NCBI GenBank assembly: GCA_032622095.1
Contig: CP136064.1
Span: 44,784,989 to 44,848,988 of the forward strand
DNA length: 64,000 bases
Direction: 5' to 3'
Source: Siphonodentalium dalli
Taxonomy: Eukaryota > Mollusca > Scaphopoda > Gadilida > Siphonodentaliidae
In this document: piece after piece, positions 39,401-43,851 of the stretch
Position numbering within the stretch: the stretch's first letter is position 1
How the letters are laid out: every line of letters begins with the position of its first letter
Notes under the pieces: generated by a model
The model's input: the letters and a program-made list of their open reading frames with translations, nothing else
Databases searched by the model: none
Told to the model about the DNA's origin: nothing
Made by a program: the position numbers and the translations under genes

Positions 39401-42337
39401 CTCGCATATATAAGAGAATGCATTGGCCTAACAACTTTTTACAATTTTAATAATTTTTCTTGTATTCTTTAACAATTTTATAATTTCACCCATACAGAGC
39501 CCCAGACAAACATGAGCAGACAACACTCTTCTATATGCTTCTATATATGTGTGGGGCTCCCTGCAGGGTAATGGATGTTTTTTTATTTTATGTCCTAAAA
39601 ATTGTAAGAAACATTTATTTAAAAAAAATGATAAAACATTGTTAGGCCAATGCATTCTCTTATATATGCGAGGCGACCTATGGTCGACTCGCATATATAA
39701 GATAATGCATTGGCACAGGGTAAAAAAATCCCGACTTACGACTGGATTTGATATGGCGGGTCACATATATGTAGCCGATATTCTCTCATATAGTCGCGTG
39801 ATTGTAATGCAACCAGGACATGGTGGCTGGGGTTGGTGCGTCTCGCCCTCCCAACTTTGGATAAAATGTTATTCCACGACATTAGTTATTATGTTATTCT
39901 GTATTCAGTTGATAATTTCACACCAACAGTAGATTAAATTTGTACTCATAGAATCATAGATTGCTTTTCAAGCCAGGAATTATTGGGGAATTTCTTGTTT
40001 TTAGACCCACAGTCGCATATTTACTACATTTGGTCAAAAATGTTGTGACGAAATGGCCATCAGTTGGAAATTGTCCAAACTTAGGGCGGTGCCAGATTGA
40101 AAATTTCCATCAGTTAGAAAGCTTGAGGTACCAGTTAGAAAATTACCATTCGGGGGTGGTGGAAATGAATTTTCGCTAAATTTAGAAGTTCGGTCTGGTT
40201 CCATGGGTGCAGTTGGAAATTTCAAGGTGAATACCCCCGCCACAAACCATTTAGCCACGCCCCTGAATATGACGCATGTTTCTTCTCTTTACAGGCTCTA
40301 TTCATATACAGTATGATAACATATACACCTCTCAAATTTGGAGATGATACTTTCTACGAAGAAGGTGCACAAATCGGGGGCTGGATCATGTTTTGTCTCG
40401 TCGTCTTCCCGATTCCAGGGTGGTTTATTGGCCGAGCTATATATCTATACAGAACAACCTCCGATCGGTCAGAGGTAATGATGCGTTCATACAACATTCC
40501 AAGCTGCAAAACAGAGTTCAGTCCCCTGGCTACGCTATGTCTGACCGCTGCCGGCATGCGTATTTTCTTAATTCAATCCAGTTTGTTGTCAGTTACATAT
40601 CATTCTGGCTTGATCTTGAAATGAATAGAGACAGTTCAGTTTCTCAGAATAATGCAGAATGAAATGTAACCTACAAAAATCTGAAATAACTAAAGGTGCG
40701 ATTTCTTCACATGTTGTGTAGGTGCTGGCAGCGATAAGTCCCGCGTAACAGGGGACTGAACTCTGCATGGATCTTGACACCACGCAGGACAATTTAGTTG
40801 GAATTTTGTCAGGCAATTTGTAGTTTAGTGCTAGCATATATATGGATGAACGTGAAGCTCTATTTCTATCGATAACAATATTATTGAATATCTGGTCTAC
40901 TTTGTGGTATAACAAAATAAAATACGCTCCATTTTGTTTTTGAAATTCGGACTATAATAGTTCTAGGATATGAATGGATATGAAGCTCTGTTTCCATTGA
41001 TAACCCTATGAGTGAATATCTGGTATACATTGTGGAATAAAAAAATACTATAATTACTATGAAATACGCCCCATGCATTTCATTTTGAAATCCGGCAGCT
41101 CGGAAAAATGAGCTGTGATACTAATGTGGCTGACTTTTGAAATAATTTTGTCCGTCCGTAAACACAATAATGTTATAGATTTATACAGTATTCCTTATTC
41201 CGATTAACCGTTATGTGAATTCTAACAATCAATCTTGATGGGCTTCTGCTTTCACATATCATTTGCCATTTTCCGGTTGGTACAGAGATTGGCTACTGCT
41301 TTCACATATCATTTGCCATTTTTCGGTTGGTACTGAGATTGGCTACTGCTTTCACATATCATTTGCCATTTTCGGTTGGTACAGAGATTGGCTACTGCTT
41401 TCACATATCATTTGCCATTTTTCGGTTGGTACAGAGATTGGCTACTGCTTTCACATATCATTTGCCATTTTTCGGTTGGTACAGAGATTGGCTACTGCTT
41501 TCACATATCATTTGCCATGTTTCGGTTGGTACAGAGATTGGCTACTGCTATCACATATCATTTGCCATTTTCCGGTTGGTACAGAGATTGGCTACTGCTT
41601 TCACATATCATTTGCCATTTTTCGGTTGGTACAGAGATTGGTTACTGCTTTCACATATCATTTGCCATTTTTCGGTTGGTACCGAGATTGGTTACTGCTT
41701 TCACATATCATTTGCCATTTTTCGGTTGGTACAGAGATTGGCTACTGCTTTCACATATCATTTGCCATTTTTCGGTTGGTACAGAGATTGCCTACTGCTT
41801 TCACATATCATTTGCCATTTTTCGGTTGGTACAGAGATTGGCTACTGCTTTCACATATCATTTGCCATGTTTCGGTTGGTACAGAGATTGGCTACTGCTT
41901 TCACAAATCATTTGCCATTTTCCGGTTGGTACAGAGATAGGCTACTGCTTTCACATATCATTTGCCATTTTTCGGTTGGTACAGAGATTGGCTACTGCTT
42001 TCACATATCATTTGCCATTTTTCGGTTGGTACCGAGATTGGTTACCGCTTTCACATATCATTTGCCATTTTTCGGTTGGTACAGAGATTGGCTACTGCTT
42101 TCACATATCATTTGCCATTTTTCGGTTGGTACAGAGAGTAGCCATTTCATAGATCATTTGCCATTTTTCGGTTGGTCCAGAGATTGTCTATCGATACATT
42201 TTCTTACCAATTGGATTTTCTTTCAGATAATTCAGGGTATGTTTAAGCCTACGTCACAATGGAAACCAAACGACGGTGTGCGACAGAGCGGACTTCAGAT
42301 GACCGGAATCGACAACCCAGCTGTAGCCACCAACTGA
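252..42337 (+). CDS. SLC6-family Na+(/Cl-)-coupled amino-acid/neurotransmitter transporter, 3' portion (11 exons)
   Basis: Coding segments are 252-442, 2924-3056, 6515-6649, 19845-19948, 23650-23774, 26592-26704, 33349-33477, 34615-34714, 38124-38230, 40295-40474 and 42227-42337. Joined they give 475 codons plus TGA with no break; all introns are GT-AG and the phases agree (2,0,0,2,1,0,0,1,0,0). The partial protein covers extracellular loop 2 (about 1-80), TM4-TM12 and the cytoplasmic C-terminus. Family hallmarks are YFTATFPY in TM5, QMFFSLS in TM6, GLDS in TM8 and DEFP after TM8. SLC6 proteins use the LeuT fold and are usually 600-700 residues, so roughly 150-200 N-terminal residues with TM1-TM3 lie outside. 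Residues matching SERT Gln332, Ser336 and Ser372 (chloride site) are kept (Q161, S165, S201), as are the Na2 residues Asp-Ser (D265, S266); the position of SERT Asn368 is Asp (D197). TM6-TM7 look most like invertebrate nutrient amino-acid or glycine-type transporters. The substrate cannot be read from this part. No start codon is assigned. Confidence 0.95.
435..674. repeat. Double-hairpin element flanked by two copies of the exon a 5' splice site
   Basis: Two imperfect palindromes (about 483-553 and 580-655) lie in inverse orientation, each with the arm GCATTCTCTTATATATGCGAG or a variant. The left outer part (AACCTTTCATGACGGCAGC) resembles the ends of the element at 33751-34217. The 17 bases TTCTTCTAGTGAGTATA, which contain the exon a donor, occur at 435-451 and again at 658-674. 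This looks like a target-site duplication, though it is long for a DNA element. Confidence 0.75.
1155..1310. repeat. Diverged direct duplication
   Basis: A roughly 45-bp segment containing TGTTGTCCTGCGAGATAT occurs at about 1156-1200 and again at about 1262-1307, with a few differences. No coding signal is seen here. Confidence 0.6.
1361..1670. repeat. Fold-back element with about 50-bp inverted ends
   Basis: The left end AGTCACTCTCACCAAAAAAA with following AGTGCTGAAGGGTACACAGG is repeated in reverse complement at about 1600-1670. The segment CTGAAGGGTACACAGG occurs twice in each arm. No target duplication was recognised. Confidence 0.7.
1803..2217. repeat. TTAACCCTTTCTATAC-type element, interrupted by a hairpin
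   Basis: It starts TTAACCCTTTCTATACTAAA and holds the family's internal motif GGGAAATGTTCAGATAATAAG and part of its mirror. The distal end (CGTCAATGAGTATATATTG) is separated from the rest by the 151-bp hairpin at 2018-2168. Related copies lie at 6076, 8110, 8555, 26261, 29036 and 38262. Confidence 0.65.
2018..2168. repeat. Near-perfect 151-bp hairpin
   Basis: Arms of about 65 bp, running from CAAGTCTTGAAATAGTGTG to the inverse at 2168 with only a few mismatches, enclose a short loop near 2092. The arms include CATTTGCAGAATGAGGTCCC and AGAGGGTGAATTTGG. It lies inside the older element at 1803-2217. Confidence 0.85.
2924..3056 (+). CDS. SLC6 exon b: TM4
   Basis: The acceptor is ctaaccttttcag, with a branch-point-like CTAAC at 2911. 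The first base completes the Tyr codon from exon a; 44 codons follow, and the exon ends in phase 0 at GTAAAC. It encodes the end of loop 2, [15 protein letters not shown] (TM4) and the conserved GVKSSGK cytoplasmic loop. Confidence 0.96.
3157..3500 (-). repeat. Degraded copy of the 494-bp TTAA element
   Basis: It begins TTAAAGATACGGGCGGCGTT and follows the order of motifs in the intact copies (30860, 35201, 22898): the TAAACAGAAA region, then ATAAACAGTATGTTATTGTC and an ATAAAGAG motif. The distal end is eroded, so the right boundary is approximate. Confidence 0.6.
3641..4040 (+). repeat. 392-bp TTAA-flanked MITE with double hairpin (family A)
   Basis: TTAA (3641-3644) is followed by CCCTTTACCCAACA, and the right end is TGTTGGGTAAAGGG before TTAA (4037-4040). 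Inside are two hairpins (3671-3739, 3819-3887) with arms GCCAATGCATTCTCTTATAT. TTAA target use and CCC-type ends are typical of piggyBac-derived MITEs. Copies of the same length lie at 7227 and, inverted, at 42435. There is no coding capacity. Confidence 0.88.
4671..5133 (+). repeat. TTAA-flanked element, family D (TTAAAGGCCCACTTAATT)
   Basis: The ends are TTAAAGGCCCACTTAATTT and, inverted, AAATTAAATGGGCATTTAA. A second copy lies at 43852-44280, sharing internal segments such as AAAGTCTATTATT and GGGGAATAACTCTATATCTT; a degraded inverse copy lies near 38640-39060. Short reading frames here are by-products of the repeat. Confidence 0.8.
5519..5951 (+). repeat. Fold-back MITE with double hairpin (family B)
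   Basis: The ends are ATGTGACCCGCCATATCAAA and its reverse complement, each followed inward by CAGTCGTAAGTCGGGATTTT. Inside lies the same pair of hairpins as in family A. The second hairpin (5862-5899) has lost its loop and is a perfect 38-bp palindrome. Other copies are at 8825, 36716 and 39307. Confidence 0.85.
6076..6343 (+). repeat. TTAACCCTTTCTATAC-type element (family E)
   Basis: It contains GGTCTATTATTCATTTGG, GCAGACGACAGACAGA, the partly palindromic core TGTTCAGATAATAAGT and the end AAGGGAACTACTCGTGAATT ... AGGGTTAA. A run of 12 C at about 6288-6300 replaces part of the core. It ends about 170 bp before exon c. Confidence 0.7.
6515..6649 (+). CDS. SLC6 exon c: TM5
   Basis: Forty-five codons, phase 0 at both ends, acceptor gtgtttcag and donor GTAAGC. 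It begins [10 protein letters not shown], the most recognisable SLC6 signature after TM4, continues [10 protein letters not shown] at the end of TM5 and finishes in extracellular loop 3 ([10 protein letters not shown]). The following intron is 13.2 kb because it holds the large fold-back structure. Confidence 0.97.
7227..7625 (+). repeat. 391-bp TTAA-flanked MITE with double hairpin (family A, copy 2)
   Basis: Same ends (TTAACCCTTTACCCAACA and inverse) and same internal order as 3641-4040, with very few base differences; TTAA flanks at 7227-7230 and 7622-7625. The high similarity points to recent amplification. Confidence 0.88.
7801..7930. repeat. 65-bp direct tandem duplication
   Basis: Two head-to-tail copies starting GGGTTAGTTATAATAGAATA differ at about two positions (7801-7865, 7866-7930). 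The unit itself is flanked by GGGTTA and TAACCCG, so each can form a weak hairpin. Confidence 0.9.
8110..8762 (+). repeat. Two diverged copies of the family E element
   Basis: At about 8160-8390 and 8555-8762 the order GGTCTATTATTCATT, GCAGACGA, GGGAAATGTTCAG, GTTCAACAAACG and GGGAACTACTCG is recognisable but eroded. Both are older than the family A and B copies around them. Confidence 0.6.
8825..9284 (+). repeat. 460-bp fold-back MITE with double hairpin (family B, copy 2)
   Basis: The ends ATGTGACCCGCC and GGCGGGTCACAT bound two hairpins, each with arm GCATTCTCTTATATATGCGA, and a middle segment containing AAGAGTGTCGTTTGCTCATG. Compared with 5519 the middle segment is in the opposite orientation. 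Confidence 0.85.
9748..10477. repeat. 365-bp direct repeat inside the left arm
   Basis: The segment starting GCTGTATTTAATCGTTGTAA at 9748 recurs at 10113 with small differences. The right arm carries the same pair in reverse (about 18630-19345), so the duplication predates or was copied with the inverted structure. Confidence 0.8.
11290..13490. repeat. 42-bp minisatellite arranged as a palindrome
   Basis: The left half reads repeatedly like GTATACAGGGAGTTACTGTA followed by TGGTCACGAATGATGTGAAT; the right half (from about 12560) reads the complement. The period is near 42 bp, diverged outside the outermost units. Because 42 is a multiple of 3, it yields long frames with the peptide pattern [14 protein letters not shown] on the - strand at left and the + strand at right. 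A unique spacer with GGGTGGCTATCGCTTTCC and its inverse sits at the centre (12450-12570). Confidence 0.85.
13586..17910. mobile_element. 4.3-kb fold-back element nested in the outer one, 3-bp target duplication
   Basis: It starts TAGTCTGGTCGATAAA and ends TTTATCGACCAGACTA. TAT lies on both sides (13583-13585, 17911-17913). The uninterrupted version of the target is visible in the opposite arm near 11185-11205, so the insertion order is clear. Arms of about 1.1 kb (13586-14700 and 16690-17910) flank a second palindrome of 42-bp-type repeats. The arms are diverged relatives of the outer arms (10690-11250 resembles 14310-14850). No transposase is visible. Confidence 0.85.
14880..16480. repeat. 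Second 42-bp-type minisatellite palindrome
   Basis: More diverged units of the same kind (GTGTATATGTATAC, GAGTGACTGTATGGTCAT) fill the centre of the inner element. The segment CTTTCCACAATAACTCAAGG at about 16501 repeats the centre of the first palindrome in direct orientation, so the two elements share a common ancestor. Confidence 0.8.
19845..19948 (+). CDS. SLC6 exon d: TM6
   Basis: Thirty-four codons plus CA (phase 2); acceptor tattttacag, donor GTAAGT. It encodes [19 protein letters not shown] and the SYNKF segment, i.e. TM6 with its unwound substrate/ion-binding region. Q161 and S165 correspond to the SERT chloride-site residues Gln332 and Ser336. The run FFSLSVSFG resembles insect nutrient amino-acid transporters more than GABA or monoamine carriers. 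Confidence 0.96.
19949..20905. other. Intron stretch without recognised features
   Basis: AT-rich intron sequence after exon d. I see no exon-like frame, no RNA gene and no clear repeat shared with other parts of the window. Confidence 0.5.
20906..21433 (+). repeat. 528-bp TTAA-flanked element, family G
   Basis: The ends are TTAAAGATGGATTATCTC and, inverted, GAGATAATCCACCTTTAA. A second copy of the same length lies at 46686-47213 and is closely similar throughout. A partial internal inverse repeat (CGATAGAAGC / GCTTCTATC with ATTAATATTGAT) is present. TTAA again suggests a piggyBac-like mover. Confidence 0.85.
21680..21960. repeat. Double-hairpin element, third backbone (family C), diverged
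   Basis: Hairpin arms TCCAATGCATTCTCTTATAT (21735) and CATAAGAGAATGTACTGGC (to 21893) enclose a short middle segment. The right flank CAGCGCAGCTCCCGTCATGA matches the right end of the element at 33751-34217. Confidence 0.65.
22182..23649. repeat. 62-70-bp minisatellite carrying copies of the exon e 3' splice junction
   Basis: About 16 units follow the pattern ACGCCATGTTGATAGCCATA, a variable TCTGCGTGACATCTAT part, CTGATTCAATACTTTACATT and CCAGC. The array runs directly into exon e, whose start (CGACGCAATGGTGATAGCCG after CATTCCAG) is the last unit. The unit is therefore the intron end plus the first bases of the exon. A TTAA element interrupts it at 22898-23399. Confidence 0.92.
22898..23399 (+). 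repeat. 494-bp TTAA element (TTAA-AGGCACGTG) inserted in the minisatellite
   Basis: TTAA at 22898-22901 and 23396-23399 flank AGGCACGTGGGGCC ... CAACCGTACCT. The interrupted repeat unit is known without the insertion (a sister unit at 23523 reads CCATGTTAATAGCC), so the TTAA duplication is directly visible. Copies of 493-494 bp lie at 30860 (inverse) and 35201; a degraded one lies at 3157. Confidence 0.9.
23650..23774 (+). CDS. SLC6 exon e: TM7 and start of extracellular loop 4
   Basis: The first C completes a His codon; 41 codons follow and the exon ends after one G (phase 1) at GTAAGA. It encodes TM7 and VADVAKG of loop 4. In [10 protein letters not shown], Asp197 stands where SERT has Asn368 (Na1/chloride site), and Ser201 matches SERT Ser372. 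The acceptor and first about 20 exon bases resemble every unit of the minisatellite immediately upstream (22182-23649), so the true site is the last of about 16 similar AG sites. Confidence 0.95.
23775..24749. other. Intron stretch with a short 11-bp tandem repeat
   Basis: Apart from about 3 copies of AGTACCAACCC at 23884-23917, and a segment at 24050-24170 that weakly resembles 32060-32390, nothing is recognised. Confidence 0.5.
24750..25166. repeat. hAT-like 417-bp MITE with 8-bp target duplication
   Basis: The inverted ends are CACTGTGGGGGAACTACTTC and its complement (CTCCCCCACAGTG), followed inward by GGTTCTCTACCGAG. The flanks TGCAGACG (24742-24749) and TGCAGACC (25167-25174) match at 7 of 8 positions. 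An 8-bp duplication is characteristic of hAT elements. Confidence 0.8.
25743..26175 (+). mobile_element. Possible short Helitron/Helentron remnant
   Basis: The start A|TCTAATAATTATACCCCCG and the end GCACCTCTAG|T fit the TC...CTAG pattern inserted between A and T. No convincing 3' hairpin is seen just before CTAG, so the call is tentative. The segment is relatively GC-rich. Confidence 0.35.
26261..26533 (-). repeat. Family E element, inverse copy with TTAA at both ends
   Basis: It begins TTAACCCTTTCTAAACTACA and ends AAGGGTTTTAA, with the internal pair TGTTCAGATAATAAGTTCAA / GAACTTATTATCTG. It lies about 60 bp before the exon f acceptor. Confidence 0.75.
26592..26704 (+). CDS. SLC6 exon f: loop 4 to TM8
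   Basis: Two bases complete Gly, then 37 codons, ending in phase 0 with GAG before GTAATA. It encodes [14 protein letters not shown] (loop 4) and TM8 up to TLGLDSE; D265 and S266 are the predicted Na2-site residues. The last 13 bases and the donor belong to the first unit of the 45-bp array that fills 26692-28347, so the correct donor is followed by more than 30 identical ones. Confidence 0.95.
26692..28347 (+). repeat. 45-bp minisatellite carrying the exon f 5' splice site (about 36.8 copies)
   Basis: The unit is GTTAGACAGCGAGGTAATAT, CTAAATTCAACTTCAG, TTAGACATA. The first unit overlaps the exon f end, so every unit repeats the exon end GACAGCGAG plus donor GTAATA and an acceptor-like CAACTTCAG. 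The units are identical except for two T-to-C changes, near 27995 and 28220. Use of any later donor would add an in-frame TAG within the first extra unit. Confidence 0.97.
28349..28381 (+). pseudogene. Duplicated 3' end of SLC6 exon f beyond the array
   Basis: The 33 bases from TTCATG to GAT repeat 26672-26704 with three differences; the codons read [11 protein letters not shown] against [11 protein letters not shown]. Two changes are silent and one is Glu to Asp. It is followed by the donor-like GTAATATC. It lacks the rest of the exon and an obvious own acceptor other than CAACTTCAG, so it is probably a by-product of the array expansion rather than a functional exon. Confidence 0.85.
28410..29035. 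other. Intron stretch without recognised features
   Basis: No exon-like or repeat structure recognised between the exon-end duplicate and the next family E element. Confidence 0.45.
29036..29465 (-). repeat. Family E element with internal 73-79-bp tandem expansion
   Basis: The family core (GGAAATGTTCAGATAATAAG) and the end ATAGGGTTAA are present. Between them, four head-to-tail copies of CAAACCACCAGGTCCCTTGT ... CCACCAATGAATATGAATCC lie at about 29062-29355. The arm of the palindrome has been amplified. Confidence 0.8.
29865..30355 (+). repeat. TTAA-flanked fold-back element, family F
   Basis: TTAA-AGGTACTCAATCCG at left and CGGATTGAGTACCT-TTAA at right. Long inner arms follow (TTTGATTCGAGTCGAGGAA and its inverse). 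Related elements lie at 51978-52420 and 57739-57870 (partial). A GGGGGGGGG run marks the left arm. Confidence 0.82.
30860..31360 (-). repeat. 493-bp TTAA element (AGGCACGTG family), inverse copy
   Basis: TTAA 30860-30863 and 31357-31360; the ends AGATACGGTTGGCC and GGCCTCACGTGCCT are those of the copies at 22898 and 35201 in the opposite direction. It contains several AAAGAGCG motifs. Confidence 0.88.
31361..33348. other. Intron stretch with diffuse old repeats
   Basis: The segment 31500-31700 (TTAGTTGGAAATTTCACACC) resembles parts of 40060-40260, 43100-43400 and 62560-62720. The rest, including a GC-richer block at 32460-33010, shows no recognised gene. Confidence 0.4.
33349..33477 (+). CDS. 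SLC6 exon g: end of TM8 and TM9
   Basis: Forty-three codons in phase 0, acceptor tatgtttacag, donor GTAAGT. It encodes [10 protein letters not shown], the conserved DEFPKLRK intracellular segment and TM9 up to LALPCVTP. The intron before it is 6.6 kb. Confidence 0.97.
33751..34217. repeat. Double-hairpin element with third backbone (family C)
   Basis: The ends CGCTTTCATGGCGGGAGCTT and, inverse, AGCTCCTGTCATGAAAGGGTT enclose two hairpins (about 33796-33865 and 34097-34170), bounded by CCCTGTGCC and GGCACAGGG. Between them lies an A-rich filler with repeated GTTAAAGAATGTAAGAAAA. The right end AAAGGGTTGATAA is close to the AAAGGGTTAA of families A and E. Confidence 0.8.
34615..34714 (+). CDS. 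SLC6 exon h: extracellular loop 5 and TM10
   Basis: Thirty-three codons plus G (phase 1), acceptor tcttttcag, donor GTGAGT. It starts [16 protein letters not shown] and runs through most of TM10, ending AVMWIYG, the usual SLC6 motif before the TM10-TM11 loop. Confidence 0.97.
35201..35702 (+). repeat. 494-bp TTAA element (AGGCACGTG family), direct copy
   Basis: TTAA 35201-35204 and 35699-35702 with AGGCACGTGAGGCC ... CAACCGTACCT. It has the same length as the copy at 22898 and is nearly identical, which indicates recent mobilisation. Confidence 0.9.
35703..36715. other. Intron stretch, mostly unremarkable
   Basis: Around 36360-36540 there is a weak relative of the element at 59918-60104 (CACTGGGTCGCGGCCGTAT, GGAGTAGCGTTTCCATATAT). 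Nothing else recognised. Confidence 0.4.
36716..37188 (+). repeat. 473-bp fold-back MITE with double hairpin (family B, copy 3)
   Basis: The ends ATGTGACCCGCC and GGCGGGTCACAT, hairpins near 36768-36838 and 37067-37136, and the middle segment GAGCCCCACACATATATAG are as in the copies at 8825 and 39307. Confidence 0.87.
37533..38039. repeat. 507-bp fold-back element with 5-bp target duplication AATTA
   Basis: Inverted ends CACGGTGTGGAATCACGTGG and CCACGTGATTCCCCACCGTG; AATTA lies at 37528-37532 and 38040-38044. A second inverse pair near the centre (ACATTCTGACCAAAGTTG at 37733, inverse near 37805) deepens the fold. It ends 84 bp before exon i. Confidence 0.88.
38124..38230 (+). CDS. SLC6 exon i: TM10-TM11 loop and TM11
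   Basis: Two bases complete Gly, then 35 codons, phase 0 end, acceptor cttgtctgtag, donor GTAAGT. It encodes [13 protein letters not shown] and most of TM11 ([16 protein letters not shown]). A 507-bp element with a 5-bp target duplication ends only about 80 bp upstream of the acceptor, inside the likely branch-point zone. Confidence 0.96.
38262..38490 (+). repeat. Family E element with intact palindromic core
   Basis: GGAAATGTTCAGTTAATAAG, GTTCAACAAACGACGTTTGG and their inverse form a hairpin of about 34-bp arms near 38372-38442. The end reads GGGAACTACTCGTCAATGAG and AGAAATGGTTAA. Confidence 0.75.
38640..39060 (-). repeat. Degraded family D element, inverse
   Basis: Segments ATAGAGTTATTCCCCTT, TCCAGATGAAACTTAAGCAC and GGAGCTTCCTCTTCCAAATG are reverse complements of parts of 4671-5133 and 43852-44280. 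The ends are eroded. Confidence 0.6.
39307..39766 (+). repeat. 460-bp fold-back MITE with double hairpin (family B, copy 4)
   Basis: The ends ATATGACCCGCC and GGCGGGTCACAT enclose two hairpins (about 39358-39427 and 39644-39713). The middle segment is in the orientation of the copy at 5519. Confidence 0.86.
40295..40474 (+). CDS. SLC6 exon j: end of TM11, extracellular loop 6 and TM12
   Basis: Sixty codons in phase 0, acceptor ctctttacag, donor GTAATG. It encodes the end of TM11, a short acidic loop (GDDTFYEEG), TM12 ([17 protein letters not shown]) and the basic start of the cytoplasmic tail. Confidence 0.96.
40475..41236. other. Last intron, upstream part
   Basis: A diffuse inverse similarity exists between 40500-40620 and 40680-40790 (GACTGAACTCTG / CAGAGTTCAGTC). 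Two related segments at 40860-40930 and 40980-41070 share GAAGCTCT and TGATAAC. No coding signal. Confidence 0.45.
41237..42187 (+). repeat. 50-bp minisatellite in the last intron (about 19 copies)
   Basis: The unit is GATTGGCTACTGCTTTCACA, TATCATTTGCCATTTTTCGG, TTGGTACAGA. Most units differ by one or two bases and one has lost a T. Since 50 is not a multiple of 3 and no frame has a stop, all three forward frames stay open for hundreds of codons. The array ends about 40 bp before exon k and one frame enters that exon in phase. Confidence 0.95.
42227..42337 (+). CDS. SLC6 exon k: cytoplasmic C-terminus and stop
   Basis: Thirty-six codons and TGA, acceptor gattttctttcag. The tail begins [14 protein letters not shown], where the W-P segment is typical of the SLC6 C-terminus, and ends DNPAVATN. 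The upstream 50-bp array is open in the same frame and runs without a stop into this exon, so retention of the last part of the intron would not be ended by a stop there. Confidence 0.95.
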   Translation: MIQGMFKPTSQWKPNDGVRQSGLQMTGIDNPAVATN

Positions 42338-42434
42338 TCGAGACCGGGTCTCCTTGTATAAGACCCTGTTATGCTAGCTACTAAGTCCCAAACATTCTTA
42401 TCTAAGCCCAGCTATGATAGGTTACTTGATATAT

Positions 42435-42834
42435 TTAACCCTTTACCCAACAAACCGGCCAAAACCGGCCAAATAAAGCTTCAACAGCCTAAAATATCTT
42501 CGGTCTGTCTCAATAGAACCATACACATATGGATATCATTGGAACCGGCTCCTTGACCACATTGTGATGGTTACAGTTATACCCTGTGCCAATGCATTCT
42601 CTTATATATGCGAGTCAACCATAGGTCGCCTCGCATATATAAGAGAATGCATTGGCCTAAAAAAAATCTTTTTTTAACACTTTTTACCATTTTTTCTTAC
42701 ATTCTTTAACAATTTTATAATTTTTAATGTGTTAAGCCAATGCATTCTCTTATATATGCGAGGCGACCTATGGTCGACTCGCATATATAAGAGAATGCAT
42801 TGGCACAGGACCCTTCTGTTGGGTAAAGGGTTAA
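42435..42834 (-). repeat. 392-bp TTAA MITE with double hairpin (family A, copy 3, inverse)
   Basis: TTAA 42435-42438 and 42831-42834; same ends and hairpins as the copies at 3641 and 7227, inverted. It starts about 100 bp after the transporter stop codon and is therefore probably in or next to its 3' UTR. Confidence 0.88.
42472..42477 (+). terminator. Candidate polyadenylation hexamer supplied by the MITE
   Basis: AATAAA lies about 135 bp after the stop codon of the transporter, inside the inverted family A element. Other AATAAA hexamers occur further downstream, and no transcript data are available, so the real poly(A) site is unknown. Confidence 0.3.
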
Positions 42835-43609
42835 ATCGAAAAACGTCTGACTTCACCCATCAAGCAGTAACAGACTATAATTGGCCATATAAGGTGTGGT
42901 GGTAGATTGTATCCAACGATAGTTGAACTACATGTATAAGCTGTTGATAAAATCAGCATAACACCCAATGTGCGTTGTATGTACGAGTATCGCCCTTATT
43001 TAATACTGATAATGACATTGTATATTATTTGTCTCATGGACAACTAAAGAAACCGCTGTGGAAATTTTGCGCTGACTTCGTTTGGAATTAACCGTTTTTT
43101 TCCAAAACCACTTTGGACCAGGGACAGTTAGGTGGTTTGGTCAGAATGTTCAACAGTTGGAAAGTCCATACCTGACACAACATTAGTTGGACATTTTACA
43201 GCACATATTCGTTGAAATTATTGTCATATTTTAAATTTCCAAGTAATAATTAGTGCATGGAGAATATGTTGTTTTTAGACCAACAGCTGCGTATTTTCTA
43301 CTTTAAAAAAAATAATTTGGTCTGAAATGGCCATCAGCTGGAAATTTTCAATGTGGACCCCACGCCTCGACCCTCTAGCACGTCCTTGCATTGGACGTAG
43401 AGTGTTATAGTCTATTTGTGCTTGACCGGCAATCTTAGAAAGAGATTTTAACCTCATTAAAGCACCATAACATGTTCAAGCCTCAGATTAAACTTAGTAT
43501 TGCACGTTTGTGTAGTATTCCGGGGATCAATTTAGGTCGATATTAGTCACACATAGCACTGCTAATACATAATCCATGTGCATTTATTGCTCAGGATATA
43601 TTATATTAC

Positions 43610-43834
43610 CAGGTACAGTAATGCTCTAATTAATCGACCTCTTAACCAAAGCAGAATTATGGGTAACTTTTCAGGATTTAGTCGGAAATATGGCTTGTTG
43701 CCATTCATCAGAAAGCTCTCGGGAAGAGCTTTCCGATGAATGGCAACAAGCCATATTTCCGACTAAATCCTGAAAAGTTACCCATAATTCTGCTTTGGTT
43801 AAGAGGTCGATTAATTAGAGCATTACTGTACCTG
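43610..43834. repeat. 225-bp almost perfect hairpin
   Basis: Arms of about 110 bp, from CAGGTACAGTAATGCTCTAA to the inverse at 43834, differ at about one position (CATCAGAAAG against CATCGGAAAG) and enclose a loop of about 5 bases. It lies immediately before the family D element at 43852. No terminal target duplication was seen. Confidence 0.92.
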
Positions 43835-43851
43835 TGGAAATTCATGTGCTT

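Noticed and set aside
41263-42152. Overlapping frames of 225-336 codons that look like a repetitive membrane protein
   Set aside because: All three forward frames of the same 50-bp repeat are open, which is a property of the repeat. No start context, family similarity or exon structure supports a separate gene.
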